Assembly: GCA_964492235.1 (NCBI GenBank)
Contig: CAZBJQ010000071.1
Coordinates: 1 to 13,863 of the forward strand
Reading direction: 5' to 3'
Length of the DNA stretch: 13,863 nt
DNA from: PFL42 sp964492235
GTDB taxonomy: Bacteria; Chloroflexota; Anaerolineae; Anaerolineales; E44-bin32
Program-made: the position numbers and the translations under genes
In this document: one piece after another, positions 1 through 6,280 of the stretch
Numbering within the stretch: position 1 is the stretch's first letter
Layout of the letters: the number at the start of each line of letters is the position of its first letter
Notes under the pieces: generated by a model
Databases searched by the model: none
Seen by the model: only the letters and a program-made list of their open reading frames with translations
What the model was told of the DNA's origin: nothing

Positions 1-499
1 TCAGTTTCTTGGCAACGAAGTAGTCGCTCAACAAGTGGAAGGCAGTGAGCACGTCCCCGGGAATGGAGTAGAACCCCTGGATCTGGCCCGCATGCAGGTC
101 CACCGTCATGTAGCGGTCGGCGCCAGCCACCTCGATCATGTCCGAGAGCAGTCGGGCCGCGATCGCGACCCGCGGCTGATCCTTCTTGTCTGACCGGGCG
201 TACGCCATGTACGGGATGACGGCGGTGATGCGGCCGGCAGAGTCGCGTTTCAGGCAGTCGATCATGATCAGGAGCTCCATGATATTGCGGTGCAGCGGAG
301 TGCCCATCGACTGGATGACATAGACATCCTGCCCGCGCACGCTTCCGTGCAGACGGACAAAGAGGTTTTCGTTCGAGAACTCCACCAGGTCGTATCCACT
401 CAAGGGCACCTTGAGGTAGGCACTGATCTCCTGGGCGAGCTCGAGACTGGCCGATCCCGCGAACAGCTTGATGTCCCCGTAGCCAAACATCTTCCCCAT
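1..499 (-). CDS. prs: Ribose-phosphate pyrophosphokinase, N-terminal part (runs off the left edge)
   Basis: The enzyme makes 5-phosphoribosyl-1-pyrophosphate from ribose 5-phosphate and ATP, feeding nucleotide, histidine and tryptophan synthesis in the cytosol. The visible 166 residues cover the N-terminal domain. They open with 'DIKLFAGSASLELAQ' (about residues 9-23), continue with 'FSNENLFVRLHGSVRGQD' and 'SAGRITAVIPYMAYARSDKK', and reach 'VDLHAGQIQGF', the conserved stretch containing the metal and ribose-phosphate-binding histidine. The 'YARSDKKDQPR' segment stands where E. coli Prs has YARQDRRVRSAR, as in other lineages with a KD-type loop. The ATG at 499-497 is supported by AGGAG five bases upstream, inside the last codons of the acetyltransferase gene. 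Only one base separates that gene's TAG from this ATG, so translation is probably coupled. The C-terminal half lies outside the window. Confidence 0.93.
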   Translation of the reverse strand, partial: MGKMFGYGDIKLFAGSASLELAQEISAYLKVPLSGYDLVEFSNENLFVRLHGSVRGQDVYVIQSMGTPLHRNIMELLIMIDCLKRDSAGRITAVIPYMAYARSDKKDQPRVAIAARLLSDMIEVAGADRYMTVDLHAGQIQGFYSIPGDVLTAFHLLSDYFVAKKL

Positions 500-500
500 G

Positions 501-1052
501 CTATCTCCTGCCCTTCTCTGTGTCCTGCCATTCGCTCTTCAGAATGCCCATCACCAGAGTATCCCAGTAGCGCCCTTCAAGGAAGCGATCCTGCCGAAGC
601 CTGCCCTCCTCACGGAATCCGACCCGCCGGTAAACGGCGATCGCACGTGGGTTGTCTTCGTAGACCCTGAGGTAGACGCGGTTGAGGTTGAGGGTCTCGA
701 AAGCATGGCGCAGGATCAAGCGCAAGGCCTCGGTCCCGTGCCCCTGGTTCCAGAAACGGGTGTCGCCGATGTGGATCCCCACCTCAGCATGCCGGCCCCG
801 GGGATCGATATGCATCAACCCGGTCCCGCCCACATGCTGCCAGCTGTCCCCCTGGAGAACGTCGACGGCCAACGGGCGTTCGTCGGCAGCCGCCTGCAGC
901 ATGCTTTCAAACCACTTCTGCTCTTCCTCCAGGCTCAGCGGCAAGTAGCGGGCGAGGCCGCGCCGGACCTCGGGGTCATTCAGCCACTGGACAAAGCGCG
1001 GCAAATCGTCTTTCTCGATCGCCCTGAGACGGACACGATCTCCCAAGATCAT
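501..1052 (-). CDS. GNAT-family N-acetyltransferase, RimJ/RimL type
   Basis: This 183-residue protein has a single acetyltransferase domain of the kind that moves an acetyl group from acetyl-CoA to an amine, often a protein N-terminus, polyamine or antibiotic. The N-terminus 'GDRVRLRAIEKDDLPRFVQWLNDPEV' is typical of RimJ/RimL-like members in the Acetyltransf_3 group. The acetyl-CoA pyrophosphate loop is 'NQGHGTEAL' (102-110). The C-terminal strand-helix 'YEDNPRAIAVYRRVGF' (131-146) is the usual family ending. The substrate cannot be read from sequence. The start ATG overlaps the meaB stop codon (ATGA, 1049-1052), and the stop sits one base before prs, so the gene is embedded in a translationally coupled series. 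No strong Shine-Dalgarno is visible, which fits coupling to meaB. Confidence 0.88.
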   Translation of the reverse strand: MILGDRVRLRAIEKDDLPRFVQWLNDPEVRRGLARYLPLSLEEEQKWFESMLQAAADERPLAVDVLQGDSWQHVGGTGLMHIDPRGRHAEVGIHIGDTRFWNQGHGTEALRLILRHAFETLNLNRVYLRVYEDNPRAIAVYRRVGFREEGRLRQDRFLEGRYWDTLVMGILKSEWQDTEKGRR

Positions 1053-2089
1053 CCCGCCAGTCCCTTCGTCAGTATCTCGACCGCCTCCTGGGGTGAGAGC
1101 TCCCGTCGGACCACCCGGCCGACTGTGTCATTGTATCCGTCGGCCGCCAAGTGAGAATGGAACCAGTGGATCAGCCGGGTCTGAAGCAGGTCCTCCATCT
1201 CGCGACGGACGCGCTGCGCCTCGAGGGATTGGCGGCCTCCACTTGCATCGAGGAACTGAAGATGCCCGGCAACGGCCTGGACCAGGTCCGGGATGCCTGT
1301 GTCTTTGACAGCGCTCGTGGCAAGCACTTGGGGTGTCCACCCCCGAGAATCAGGGATGGTCGGGGCCTCGCGCCTCGCCAGTCGCTGGTCCTGTCGATGG
1401 TGCACGCCGACGTCGCTTGTGCGGTCAGGGTAACCGAGTGCCAGCGCAGCCCTCAGATGGCTCACGGCGTTGTCCGCCCCCGGGAGGTCGGCCTTGTTCA
1501 CAACCAGGATGTCGGCGATTTCCAGAATACCCGCCTTGATGGCCTGGACGTCGTCTCCCATTCCGGGCGCCTCGACAACCACCGTGGTGTGTGCCGCGCC
1601 GGCGATTTCGACCTCCGCCTGACCCGCGCCGACGGTTTCAATCAAGATCACCTGGAATCCGGCGGCGTCCAGGGCCTGGACAGTGCCGGCGGTGGCCCGC
1701 GCCAACCCGCCCAAGGCGCCACGACTGGCCATACTGCGGATGAATACCCCGGTATCTCCGGCGAGATCCCGCATGCGGATGCGGTCTCCCAGGATGGCGC
1801 CGCCGGTAAAGGGGCTGCTGGGATCGACCGCGACGACCGCAACCTTGGGCAGCTCGCCCGTCGGGCCCGGCCGCAGTCCGTTGCGGCGGATGAAGGCCAC
1901 CAACCGTGCCACCAGTGAGGACTTGCCGCTGCCGGGGGGACCGGTGATGCCGATCCGGTCGGCCTTGCCGCCATGCGGGTACAGCGCCGAGAGGGCCCTC
2001 AGGCCATCCGGATCTTCGTTCTCGATTGCGGTCAGGAGGCGGGCAAGCGCCAGTCGGTCCCCGTGGAGAACAGCCTCTGCGAGGTCCAT
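1049..2089 (-). CDS. meaB: Methylmalonyl-CoA mutase-associated GTPase (MeaB/ArgK family)
   Basis: This is a G3E-type GTPase that gates cobalamin delivery to methylmalonyl-CoA mutase and protects the enzyme from inactivation. At 346 residues it is near family length. The P-loop is 'GPPGSGKSS' (50-58). The segment 'DPSSPFTGGAILGDRIRM' (89-106) holds family-specific switch residues. 'ETVGAGQAEVEIA' (151-163) and the base-recognition motif NKAD (198-201) follow. The region from about 217 to 250 (DRTSDVGVHHRQ, LARREAPTIPDSRGW) is a hydrophilic linker longer than in short family members. The C-terminus is the usual dimerisation helix region. The ATG lies 14 bases after the stop of the B12-binding subunit, with no clear Shine-Dalgarno. 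The pairing of the two genes strongly supports a role with methylmalonyl-CoA mutase rather than the older 'ArgK kinase' label. Confidence 0.93.
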   Translation of the reverse strand: MDLAEAVLHGDRLALARLLTAIENEDPDGLRALSALYPHGGKADRIGITGPPGSGKSSLVARLVAFIRRNGLRPGPTGELPKVAVVAVDPSSPFTGGAILGDRIRMRDLAGDTGVFIRSMASRGALGGLARATAGTVQALDAAGFQVILIETVGAGQAEVEIAGAAHTTVVVEAPGMGDDVQAIKAGILEIADILVVNKADLPGADNAVSHLRAALALGYPDRTSDVGVHHRQDQRLARREAPTIPDSRGWTPQVLATSAVKDTGIPDLVQAVAGHLQFLDASGGRQSLEAQRVRREMEDLLQTRLIHWFHSHLAADGYNDTVGRVVRRELSPQEAVEILTKGLAG

Positions 2090-2103
2090 GCCACGGAAGG
2101 CCC

Positions 2104-2514
2104 TCAGCCGGTGGTAGAACGTTGAGTGACAGCTTGCTGGAAGGCCTCGATCACATCTTGGGTGCTGGTTCCCGGGCCAAAGATGGCGGCCACACCGAGG
2201 GACTTCAGAACCGGGACGTCATCATCCGGGATAATCCCACCGATGAGCAGCGGGACATGCGCCTGCCCCTGCTGTTTGAGGAGTTCGAGCGTGCGGGGGA
2301 CGAGCGCCATGTGCGCGCCGGACAGCACAGATAGTCCGACCGCGTGCACATCCTCATGCAGGGCCGCCTCGGCGATCATCTCCGGCGTCTGGCGCAGCCC
2401 GGTGTAGATGACCTCCATCCCGGCATCCCGCAGCGCGCGGGCAATGACTTTGGCCCCCCGATCATGCCCATCCAGGCCGGGCTTGGCAATCAACACTCGC
2501 AAAGGTGGCGCCAT
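2104..2514 (-). CDS. Methylmalonyl-CoA mutase, stand-alone B12-binding (C-terminal) subunit
   Basis: This 136-residue protein is a complete cobalamin-binding Rossmann-like domain. It carries the base-off/His-on signature DxHxxG as 'DGHDRG' (15-20, cobalt-ligand His17), preceded by 'RVLIAKPGL'. 'GLSVLSGAH' (60-68), 'IGGIIP' (91-96) and 'GPGTS' (113-117) line the pocket for the nucleotide tail. In many bacteria this domain is fused to the C-terminus of the mutase large subunit. Here it is separate, as in archaea and several deep-branching bacteria, and would have to pair with a catalytic subunit encoded elsewhere. A related coenzyme-A mutase such as isobutyryl- or ethylmalonyl-type cannot be excluded. 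GGAG lies 11 bases before the ATG. A TATAAT box lies 30 bases upstream, so this gene probably leads the meaB-GNAT-prs group. Confidence 0.92.
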   Translation of the reverse strand: MAPPLRVLIAKPGLDGHDRGAKVIARALRDAGMEVIYTGLRQTPEMIAEAALHEDVHAVGLSVLSGAHMALVPRTLELLKQQGQAHVPLLIGGIIPDDDVPVLKSLGVAAIFGPGTSTQDVIEAFQQAVTQRSTTG

Positions 2515-2543
2515 CCGGTGGAACGCTCCGCGCGGACCAGGAG

Positions 2544-2549
2544 ATTATA
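2544..2549 (-). promoter_or_regulatory. Candidate -10 box (TATAAT) ahead of the mutase small-subunit gene
   Basis: The minus strand reads a perfect TATAAT here, 30 bases before the ATG at 2514, which would give a leader of roughly 23 nt. No good -35 hexamer is found 16-18 bases upstream and there is no TGn extension. The site lies in the 64-base gap after the trpS stop, where a new transcription unit is plausible. Read-through from trpS is the alternative. Confidence 0.4.
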
Positions 2550-2578
2550 CACCGGCAATCACTGCAGCCCGCGTCGAC

Positions 2579-3595
2579 TCAGAGCCGGCTAAATCGGTAC
2601 ATTCCCATGGCCTCCCGAACTGCGGCCATTGTCGCCTCGGCCTCGAGGCGCGCCCGGCGCGTCCCATCCGCCAGCACGTCCTCGACCAACCCGCTCCGTC
2701 CGGCCAGCTGCCGGCGACGCTCGCGAATCGGCTCGAGCAGTCCCTCCAACGCCAGTATCAGGCGGTGTTTGACTTCGACATCTCCCACCCCGCCTTTCCG
2801 GTAGCGAGCCTTCAGCTCGTCGACCTCCTTCCGATTCGCATCGAAAGCATCCAGGTAGATGAAGACCGAATTGCCTTCGACGCGACCGGGGATGTCCGCC
2901 CGCAGGCGCTGGGGATCCGTGTACATCCGCTTCACTTTCGAGGCCACTGCTTCCGGCGTGTCCGAGAGGTAGATGGCGTTGTCCAGGGACTTGCTCATCT
3001 TGGCCTGCCCGTCGATGCCAGGGAGTGTCGGCACATCTCCCAGCAGCAGGTCCGGGATCGGGAAAGTCTCCCCATACAGGTGATTGAACCGCCGGGCAAT
3101 CTCGCGCGCCACCTCGACATGGGCCTCGTTGTCCTTGCCTACCGGAACCAGTGTGGCGCGAGGCAGCATGATGTCCGCCGCCTGCAGGACGGGGTAGCCC
3201 AGCAAGCCATAGGATATCGCCTCCTGGCGCGCCGCCAATGCCATCTCCTTGAGCGACGGAACCCTCTCCAGCCGCGGGACGCTCACCAACATCTGGAAGT
3301 ACAGGTTGAGCTCGAAAGTCTGCGGCACGCCGGACTGCAGGAAGATCGAGCTTCGTTCCGGATCGATTCCCACTGCAAGATAGTCGATGACCATGTCGCG
3401 TACGTTCTCACCCACCTGCAGCAGGCTGGCTTTCTCAGGGCGAGTGGTCAGCGTGTGCAGGTCGGCCACGATGAAGAAACACTCGTGGCTATCCTGCAGC
3501 CGGACGCGGTTGGCCAGGGACCCAACATAGTGGCCCAGGTGCATGCGTCCCGTAGGGCGATCGCCGGTCAGGATACGCTCTCGCTGTGTGTCCAT
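2579..3595 (-). CDS. trpS: Tryptophanyl-tRNA synthetase
   Basis: This class I aminoacyl-tRNA synthetase charges tRNA-Trp in the cytosol. From the chosen start it has 338 residues, normal for bacterial TrpRS. The ATP-binding HIGH motif is 'HLGH' (19-22) in 'TGRMHLGHYVG', and the KMSKS loop is present intact (199-203). 'GYPVLQAADIML' (133-144) and 'VPVGKDNEAH' (151-160) form the tryptophan and dimer-interface region. The 'GIDGQAKMSKSLDNAIYL' layout resembles the TrpRS of streptococci rather than that of Bacillus subtilis. A longer frame begins at 3643, but its 16 extra residues are Arg/Pro-rich and unlike the family. GGAG lies 8 bases before the ATG at 3595, so that start is preferred. No T-box or trp leader is seen upstream. 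The gene is probably transcribed with the thioredoxin gene. Confidence 0.95.
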   Translation of the reverse strand: MDTQRERILTGDRPTGRMHLGHYVGSLANRVRLQDSHECFFIVADLHTLTTRPEKASLLQVGENVRDMVIDYLAVGIDPERSSIFLQSGVPQTFELNLYFQMLVSVPRLERVPSLKEMALAARQEAISYGLLGYPVLQAADIMLPRATLVPVGKDNEAHVEVAREIARRFNHLYGETFPIPDLLLGDVPTLPGIDGQAKMSKSLDNAIYLSDTPEAVASKVKRMYTDPQRLRADIPGRVEGNSVFIYLDAFDANRKEVDELKARYRKGGVGDVEVKHRLILALEGLLEPIRERRRQLAGRSGLVEDVLADGTRRARLEAEATMAAVREAMGMYRFSRL

Positions 3596-3730
3596 GGTTC
3601 TGCTCCACGGCCGCCGGAAGCGGCGAGGGCGGGAAGGATCCACAACCCTTGGGGAGGGGGACGGGTCACTGCCATCCGTCCGTAAGTTCCGGGAAGGCTG
3701 CCTCGAGGAGTCGCGTTCGGAATGGAGGCT
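3596..3730 (-). other. 135-bp leader/intergenic region between thioredoxin and trpS
   Basis: No gene is seen here. Two small inverted repeats are present: GGACGG/CCGTCC at 3659-3664 and 3676-3681 (11-base loop), and GCCGC/GCGGC at 3610-3614 and 3620-3624, just upstream of the trpS Shine-Dalgarno. Neither is followed by a T-run on the minus strand, so neither looks like an intrinsic terminator. No T-box signature (GGTGG...ACCGCG type) is present. No convincing promoter is seen, which favours co-transcription of trpS with the upstream gene. Confidence 0.4.
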
Positions 3731-4066
3731 CTAGACGCCCAGATGGGGGCTGAAGCGATCGACCAGCTTCTTCTTGGGCTGGTACCCGCTGCTACGTTCC
3801 TTAGGCTCGCCTGCGACGAACAGAATCAGCGTCGGAACGCTCATCACACCGTAGCGGGTGGTTGTCTGGAGGTTGGCGTCGATGTCCAACTTGGCGACCT
3901 TGAGCTTCCCTTGCCAGTCCTCGGCCAGCTCCTCGACGACAGGATCCAGCTGGCGGCAGGGATGGCACCAGGCCGCGCCGAAGTCCACCAGCACCGGCAG
4001 CTGGCTTTGCAGGACCTCCCGCTCGAAGGAGTCATCACTTACGCTTGGTAGGTCCGCCACGGCCAT
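3731..4066 (-). CDS. Thioredoxin-like protein with variant WCHPC active site
   Basis: This 111-residue protein is a single thioredoxin fold, expected to act as a cytosolic dithiol-disulfide oxidoreductase. The active site is 'WCHPC' (33-37) instead of the usual WCGPC. The buried Asp is kept in 'VLVDF' (25-29), and the cis-proline loop is 'SVPTL' (76-80, Pro78). The family tryptophan before the site (DFWA) is replaced by Gly in 'DFGAAW'. There is no signal peptide or membrane segment, so a cytoplasmic place is likely. The ATG at 4066 is chosen because GAGG precedes it by 3 bases. An in-frame TTG at 4075 and a GTG at 4060, better spaced from GAGG, are alternatives. A strong promoter lies 31 bases upstream. 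It is certainly thioredoxin-like, but whether it is the main thioredoxin of the cell is not clear. Confidence 0.9.
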   Translation of the reverse strand: MAVADLPSVSDDSFEREVLQSQLPVLVDFGAAWCHPCRQLDPVVEELAEDWQGKLKVAKLDIDANLQTTTRYGVMSVPTLILFVAGEPKERSSGYQPKKKLVDRFSPHLGV

Positions 4067-4096
4067 GCACCTCAACCCCCATAAGCCACGGCGGAT

Positions 4097-4125
4097 ATGC
4101 TATCGGCTGGGGCGAAGGATGTCAA
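4097..4125 (-). promoter_or_regulatory. Sigma70-type promoter for thioredoxin (and probably trpS)
   Basis: On the minus strand a perfect -35 box TTGACA (4125-4120) and a -10 box TAGCAT (4102-4097) are separated by exactly 17 bases. Transcription would begin near 4090, giving a leader of about 24 nt before the ATG at 4066. This is the best promoter match on the minus strand of the window. Confidence 0.72.
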
Positions 4126-4239
4126 GCCGAGGGAGTACCGTGTGGATGCTGTCTTCCCTGGTCGATCTCCATTCGTGCGAGTCGCCTGGCCATAGCGGCC
4201 CCCGCCGAGGGCTCGGAACCGGACAAGCCCGCAGCCGAA

Positions 4240-4255
4240 GTCCCCGGGAGGGGAC
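4240..4255. terminator. Weak hairpin after the sulfatase-fold gene
   Basis: GTCCCC (4240-4245) and GGGGAC (4250-4255) form a 6-bp GC-rich stem with a 4-base loop, starting 12 bases beyond the stop codon at 4268. No T-run follows on the minus strand, so this is at best a weak or factor-assisted terminator. A second short stem (CCGAG/CTCGG) lies near 4204-4215. Confidence 0.3.
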
Positions 4256-4267
4256 CAGCGCCTTGCG

Positions 4268-5848
4268 TCACGGATCCGCCGCCGACCAGGTGTTGGGGAC
4301 AAGCTCAAACTTGAATATGTCTATCTCGTGCGAGAAGTAGCTGATGTCCTGGAGCAAACCGAAGTTCCCCCCGAAGTAATCATCCAGGATCAGCCGGTAG
4401 CTGTTGACCGGAGTAATCGTGGGATACAAGCTGCCGGTGTCGCCACCAGGCAGATGGTAGGCGTTCAGAATGGAAAGCTTGTCCTCATGATCCCTGTCCG
4501 CCCACCCATGGTCCCCCTGGATGACAATGACCGGCGATACTTCAGATTGCGCCAGGATTGCATCCACTGCCTGCAAGAGGCGTGTGTTCAAGTACTGAAC
4601 CTGATCGCTGTAGGCGCCAAGGATGTCGACCTCCCCGGCCCCGGCAGCCATGGTTGTCTCGAATTCGCCATAATTGACGAACTCGCCATTCGGTCCAAAC
4701 ACCATAGGCGGATGCGGAGAGAGGATATGGACGAAGACAAGTTTGGGCGAGGGAAGCGATGCAACGTGGTTGAGTTGGTCAAATGCGAAGAGTATTCGCT
4801 GGCGATGCTCTGCCAGGGGGTCGATCACCGAGGCTTGACTTGACGCCTGCGATTGTCGCACGGCGTCCAACCCGGCTCTGGCCAACGTGGTGTCCAGCAG
4901 CCTCGCCTCGAATCTCGACGCAGCGCCCATCAGGCCCAGGTCGGCGAAGGGTCCTGCGTCCATTTCGTAGAAGTAATCCGCATCCCGCCATTCGGTCCAG
5001 AACGCCCCGGTCTCGAAGGCGACCGAATGGTAGCCCAGGCACTCCAGCTCCTGCCTCAGCCGATTCCGGGTGATCTTCTGAATGATGCCCCACGTGGAGA
5101 TCCGCTCGGGAGAATACACATCCTTGAAGGATTGAATGTAGTCTAGGTTGAGAAGCGAAGCCAGTGAAAGCTCAGTGTGGCGGTAGTTGCTCAAGCTGCC
5201 TCGCGCGACGTAGAAGCCCCGGGCCTCCAGATCGTGCAGGAACGGGGAGTTGTCAAACCCATGCATCTCTCGCAGCACGTCATCCCTCTCGTAGGCATCC
5301 ATGATAATGAGGTAGATGTCAGGGAGAGGAGCATCCGGTGCGGGGGTTAGAGTACATTCTGCCAGAACCTGCGCACGGGGGTCGCGGCTCCGAAGGTATG
5401 CGGCCTCTGCGGATACCAACCGAACCAGCGGAAATGCGATCGCCACTGCCGCCACCAGGTTGAGGATTGGCGTCGCTCTCTCGGGGGCTCGGGCGATTGC
5501 GATGAAATAGCCGGCCAGGAGCGTCGCAGCGGCCACCGCCGGCAGGAGATGCCTGTGGCGAACGAGAGCAGCCATGGAAGGCAGGGCAGCCTTGAGTGCA
5601 TCGTAGACGTGGCCATAGGAGAAGAGGAGCACAAGCAGGAAGGTGGTGGCGAGCGCCGCCCGATGGCCGCTTCTGAACAGAAGGCGGAAGGCAATCAAGA
5701 GCAGCATGGCTGCCATCAGCGAGAGCAACAACGGCCGGAAACCCACGATCGGGCGCATCTGGCTGGCATTTGTCGCCAGAAGCGCCAAGACAGGATAGCT
5801 GGCGAAAAAAAACGGATGGAGGATCGTCCCACCGAGCTTCCGGCTCAT
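4268..5848 (-). CDS. Membrane protein with extracytoplasmic sulfatase/alkaline-phosphatase-fold domain
   Basis: This 526-residue protein begins with about five hydrophobic membrane segments (roughly 8-28, 37-57, 66-80, 100-118 and 127-146). A domain of the alkaline-phosphatase/sulfatase superfamily follows from about 176. The first metal-binding Asp is in 'PDIYLIIMDAY' (Asp184). The nucleophile is probably Thr225 in 'SNYRHTELSLASLLNLDY'. The late metal-binding pair is in 'VIQGDHGW' (Asp446, His447). 'HILSPHPPMVFG' (374-385) is a further conserved-looking segment. The layout recalls LtaS-type phosphoglycerol transferases and their relatives, but the substrate cannot be told. The Thr nucleophile argues against a formylglycine-dependent sulfatase. 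The frame is open up to 6214, but the upstream 122 residues look random and would overlap the hrcA promoter. The ATG at 5848 has AGGCGGA nearby and leads directly into the first membrane segment. It stands alone, with about 200 bp on its 3' side before the thioredoxin gene. Confidence 0.83.
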   Translation of the reverse strand: MSRKLGGTILHPFFFASYPVLALLATNASQMRPIVGFRPLLLSLMAAMLLLIAFRLLFRSGHRAALATTFLLVLLFSYGHVYDALKAALPSMAALVRHRHLLPAVAAATLLAGYFIAIARAPERATPILNLVAAVAIAFPLVRLVSAEAAYLRSRDPRAQVLAECTLTPAPDAPLPDIYLIIMDAYERDDVLREMHGFDNSPFLHDLEARGFYVARGSLSNYRHTELSLASLLNLDYIQSFKDVYSPERISTWGIIQKITRNRLRQELECLGYHSVAFETGAFWTEWRDADYFYEMDAGPFADLGLMGAASRFEARLLDTTLARAGLDAVRQSQASSQASVIDPLAEHRQRILFAFDQLNHVASLPSPKLVFVHILSPHPPMVFGPNGEFVNYGEFETTMAAGAGEVDILGAYSDQVQYLNTRLLQAVDAILAQSEVSPVIVIQGDHGWADRDHEDKLSILNAYHLPGGDTGSLYPTITPVNSYRLILDDYFGGNFGLLQDISYFSHEIDIFKFELVPNTWSAADP

Positions 5849-6195
5849 GCGTTGTCCGCCTGGCACCAGGGCCAAATTGGAGCAGAGGGCAGGATTGTAG
5901 TCGATTCCAATGTCGCGCGGCGGGTCCGGGTCCAATGCGCCGGTGGCCTCGAAGAGAGCGCCCCGGCTGGTACGCGGACCTCTGACCGCAATCACGGCTC
6001 CAACTTGGCGCCAAGCCACGCCCCTGCGGCAGGAAGCCAGTGAATCAGCCAGGCCAGGGGTTCGGAAATGGCCAGGCGGTGAGTGCAGAAAGGTGCGCCG
6101 GCGGCATCCGAGGACAGGGAGGCTCCGGCGCGCCGACAGGGCCTGAGGGGTGGCACCCCTGAGTGCGGGCCACTGTATCTGCCAAGCCGACGGGC
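5849..6195. other. 347-bp divergent intergenic region without a supported gene
   Basis: This stretch separates the sulfatase-fold gene from the heat-shock promoter. Open frames exist on both strands, as expected of GC-rich DNA, but none has a credible start and family resemblance. It holds a 15-base palindrome, AGGGGTG-G-CACCCCT (6146-6160). On the minus strand a lone TACAAT (5899-5894) lies 46 bases before the sulfatase-fold ATG, without a -35 match. It is longer than most gaps in this window and may hold regulatory sequence for the minus-strand gene. Confidence 0.4.
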
Positions 6196-6224
6196 TTGAC
6201 TGGCCTATTTCCACATGTTATCAT
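6196..6224 (+). promoter_or_regulatory. Housekeeping sigma promoter of the heat-shock operon
   Basis: TTGACT (6196-6201) and TATCAT (6219-6224) are separated by 17 bases, a near-consensus sigma70/sigmaA promoter. Transcription should start near 6231, a few bases before the CIRCE operator. A repressor bound there would block initiation or early elongation. This is the standard layout for HrcA-controlled operons and needs no heat-shock sigma factor. Confidence 0.85.
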
Positions 6225-6237
6225 CTTGCCCAGGTCG

Positions 6238-6264
6238 TTAGCACTCTCGCCCGCAGAGTGCTAA
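6238..6264 (+). promoter_or_regulatory. CIRCE operator (HrcA binding site)
   Basis: The arms TTAGCACTC (6238-6246) and GAGTGCTAA (6256-6264) are a perfect 9-bp inverted repeat around a 9-base spacer, matching the CIRCE consensus exactly. The site lies right after the predicted transcription start and ends 16 bases before the hrcA ATG. HrcA binds it as a dimer and depends on GroEL for activity in the species studied. A second chaperone locus (groESL) elsewhere in the genome would be expected to carry the same site. Confidence 0.97.
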
Positions 6265-6280
6265 CGAATGGGTGCGCTTC

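Noticed and set aside
2408..3685. A 425-codon plus-strand frame opposite trpS
   Set aside because: trpS is certain from its HIGH and KMSKS motifs. The antisense translation resembles no family.
3596..3730. T-box or tryptophan attenuator upstream of trpS
   Set aside because: No T-box core, no Trp-codon leader and no terminator/antiterminator pair with a T-run were found, and the region is short.
5894..5899. Minus-strand TACAAT as a -10 box for the sulfatase-fold gene
   Set aside because: There is no -35 match at 16-18 bases and no extended -10, so it is not listed as a promoter.
5992..6204. Minus-strand 70-codon open stretch ending with 'LAWLIHWLPAAGAWLGAKLEP' before a TGA, considered as a gene remnant
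   Set aside because: The end looks protein-like, but there is no start with a ribosome site, no recognised family, and an in-frame stop at 6205-6207 closes it upstream. Chance is the simpler reading.
5849..6214. N-terminal extension of the sulfatase-fold protein by 122 residues
   Set aside because: The added sequence is low in secondary-structure signals, lies before the first membrane helix, and its start would fall inside the hrcA promoter. The ATG at 5848 has better support.
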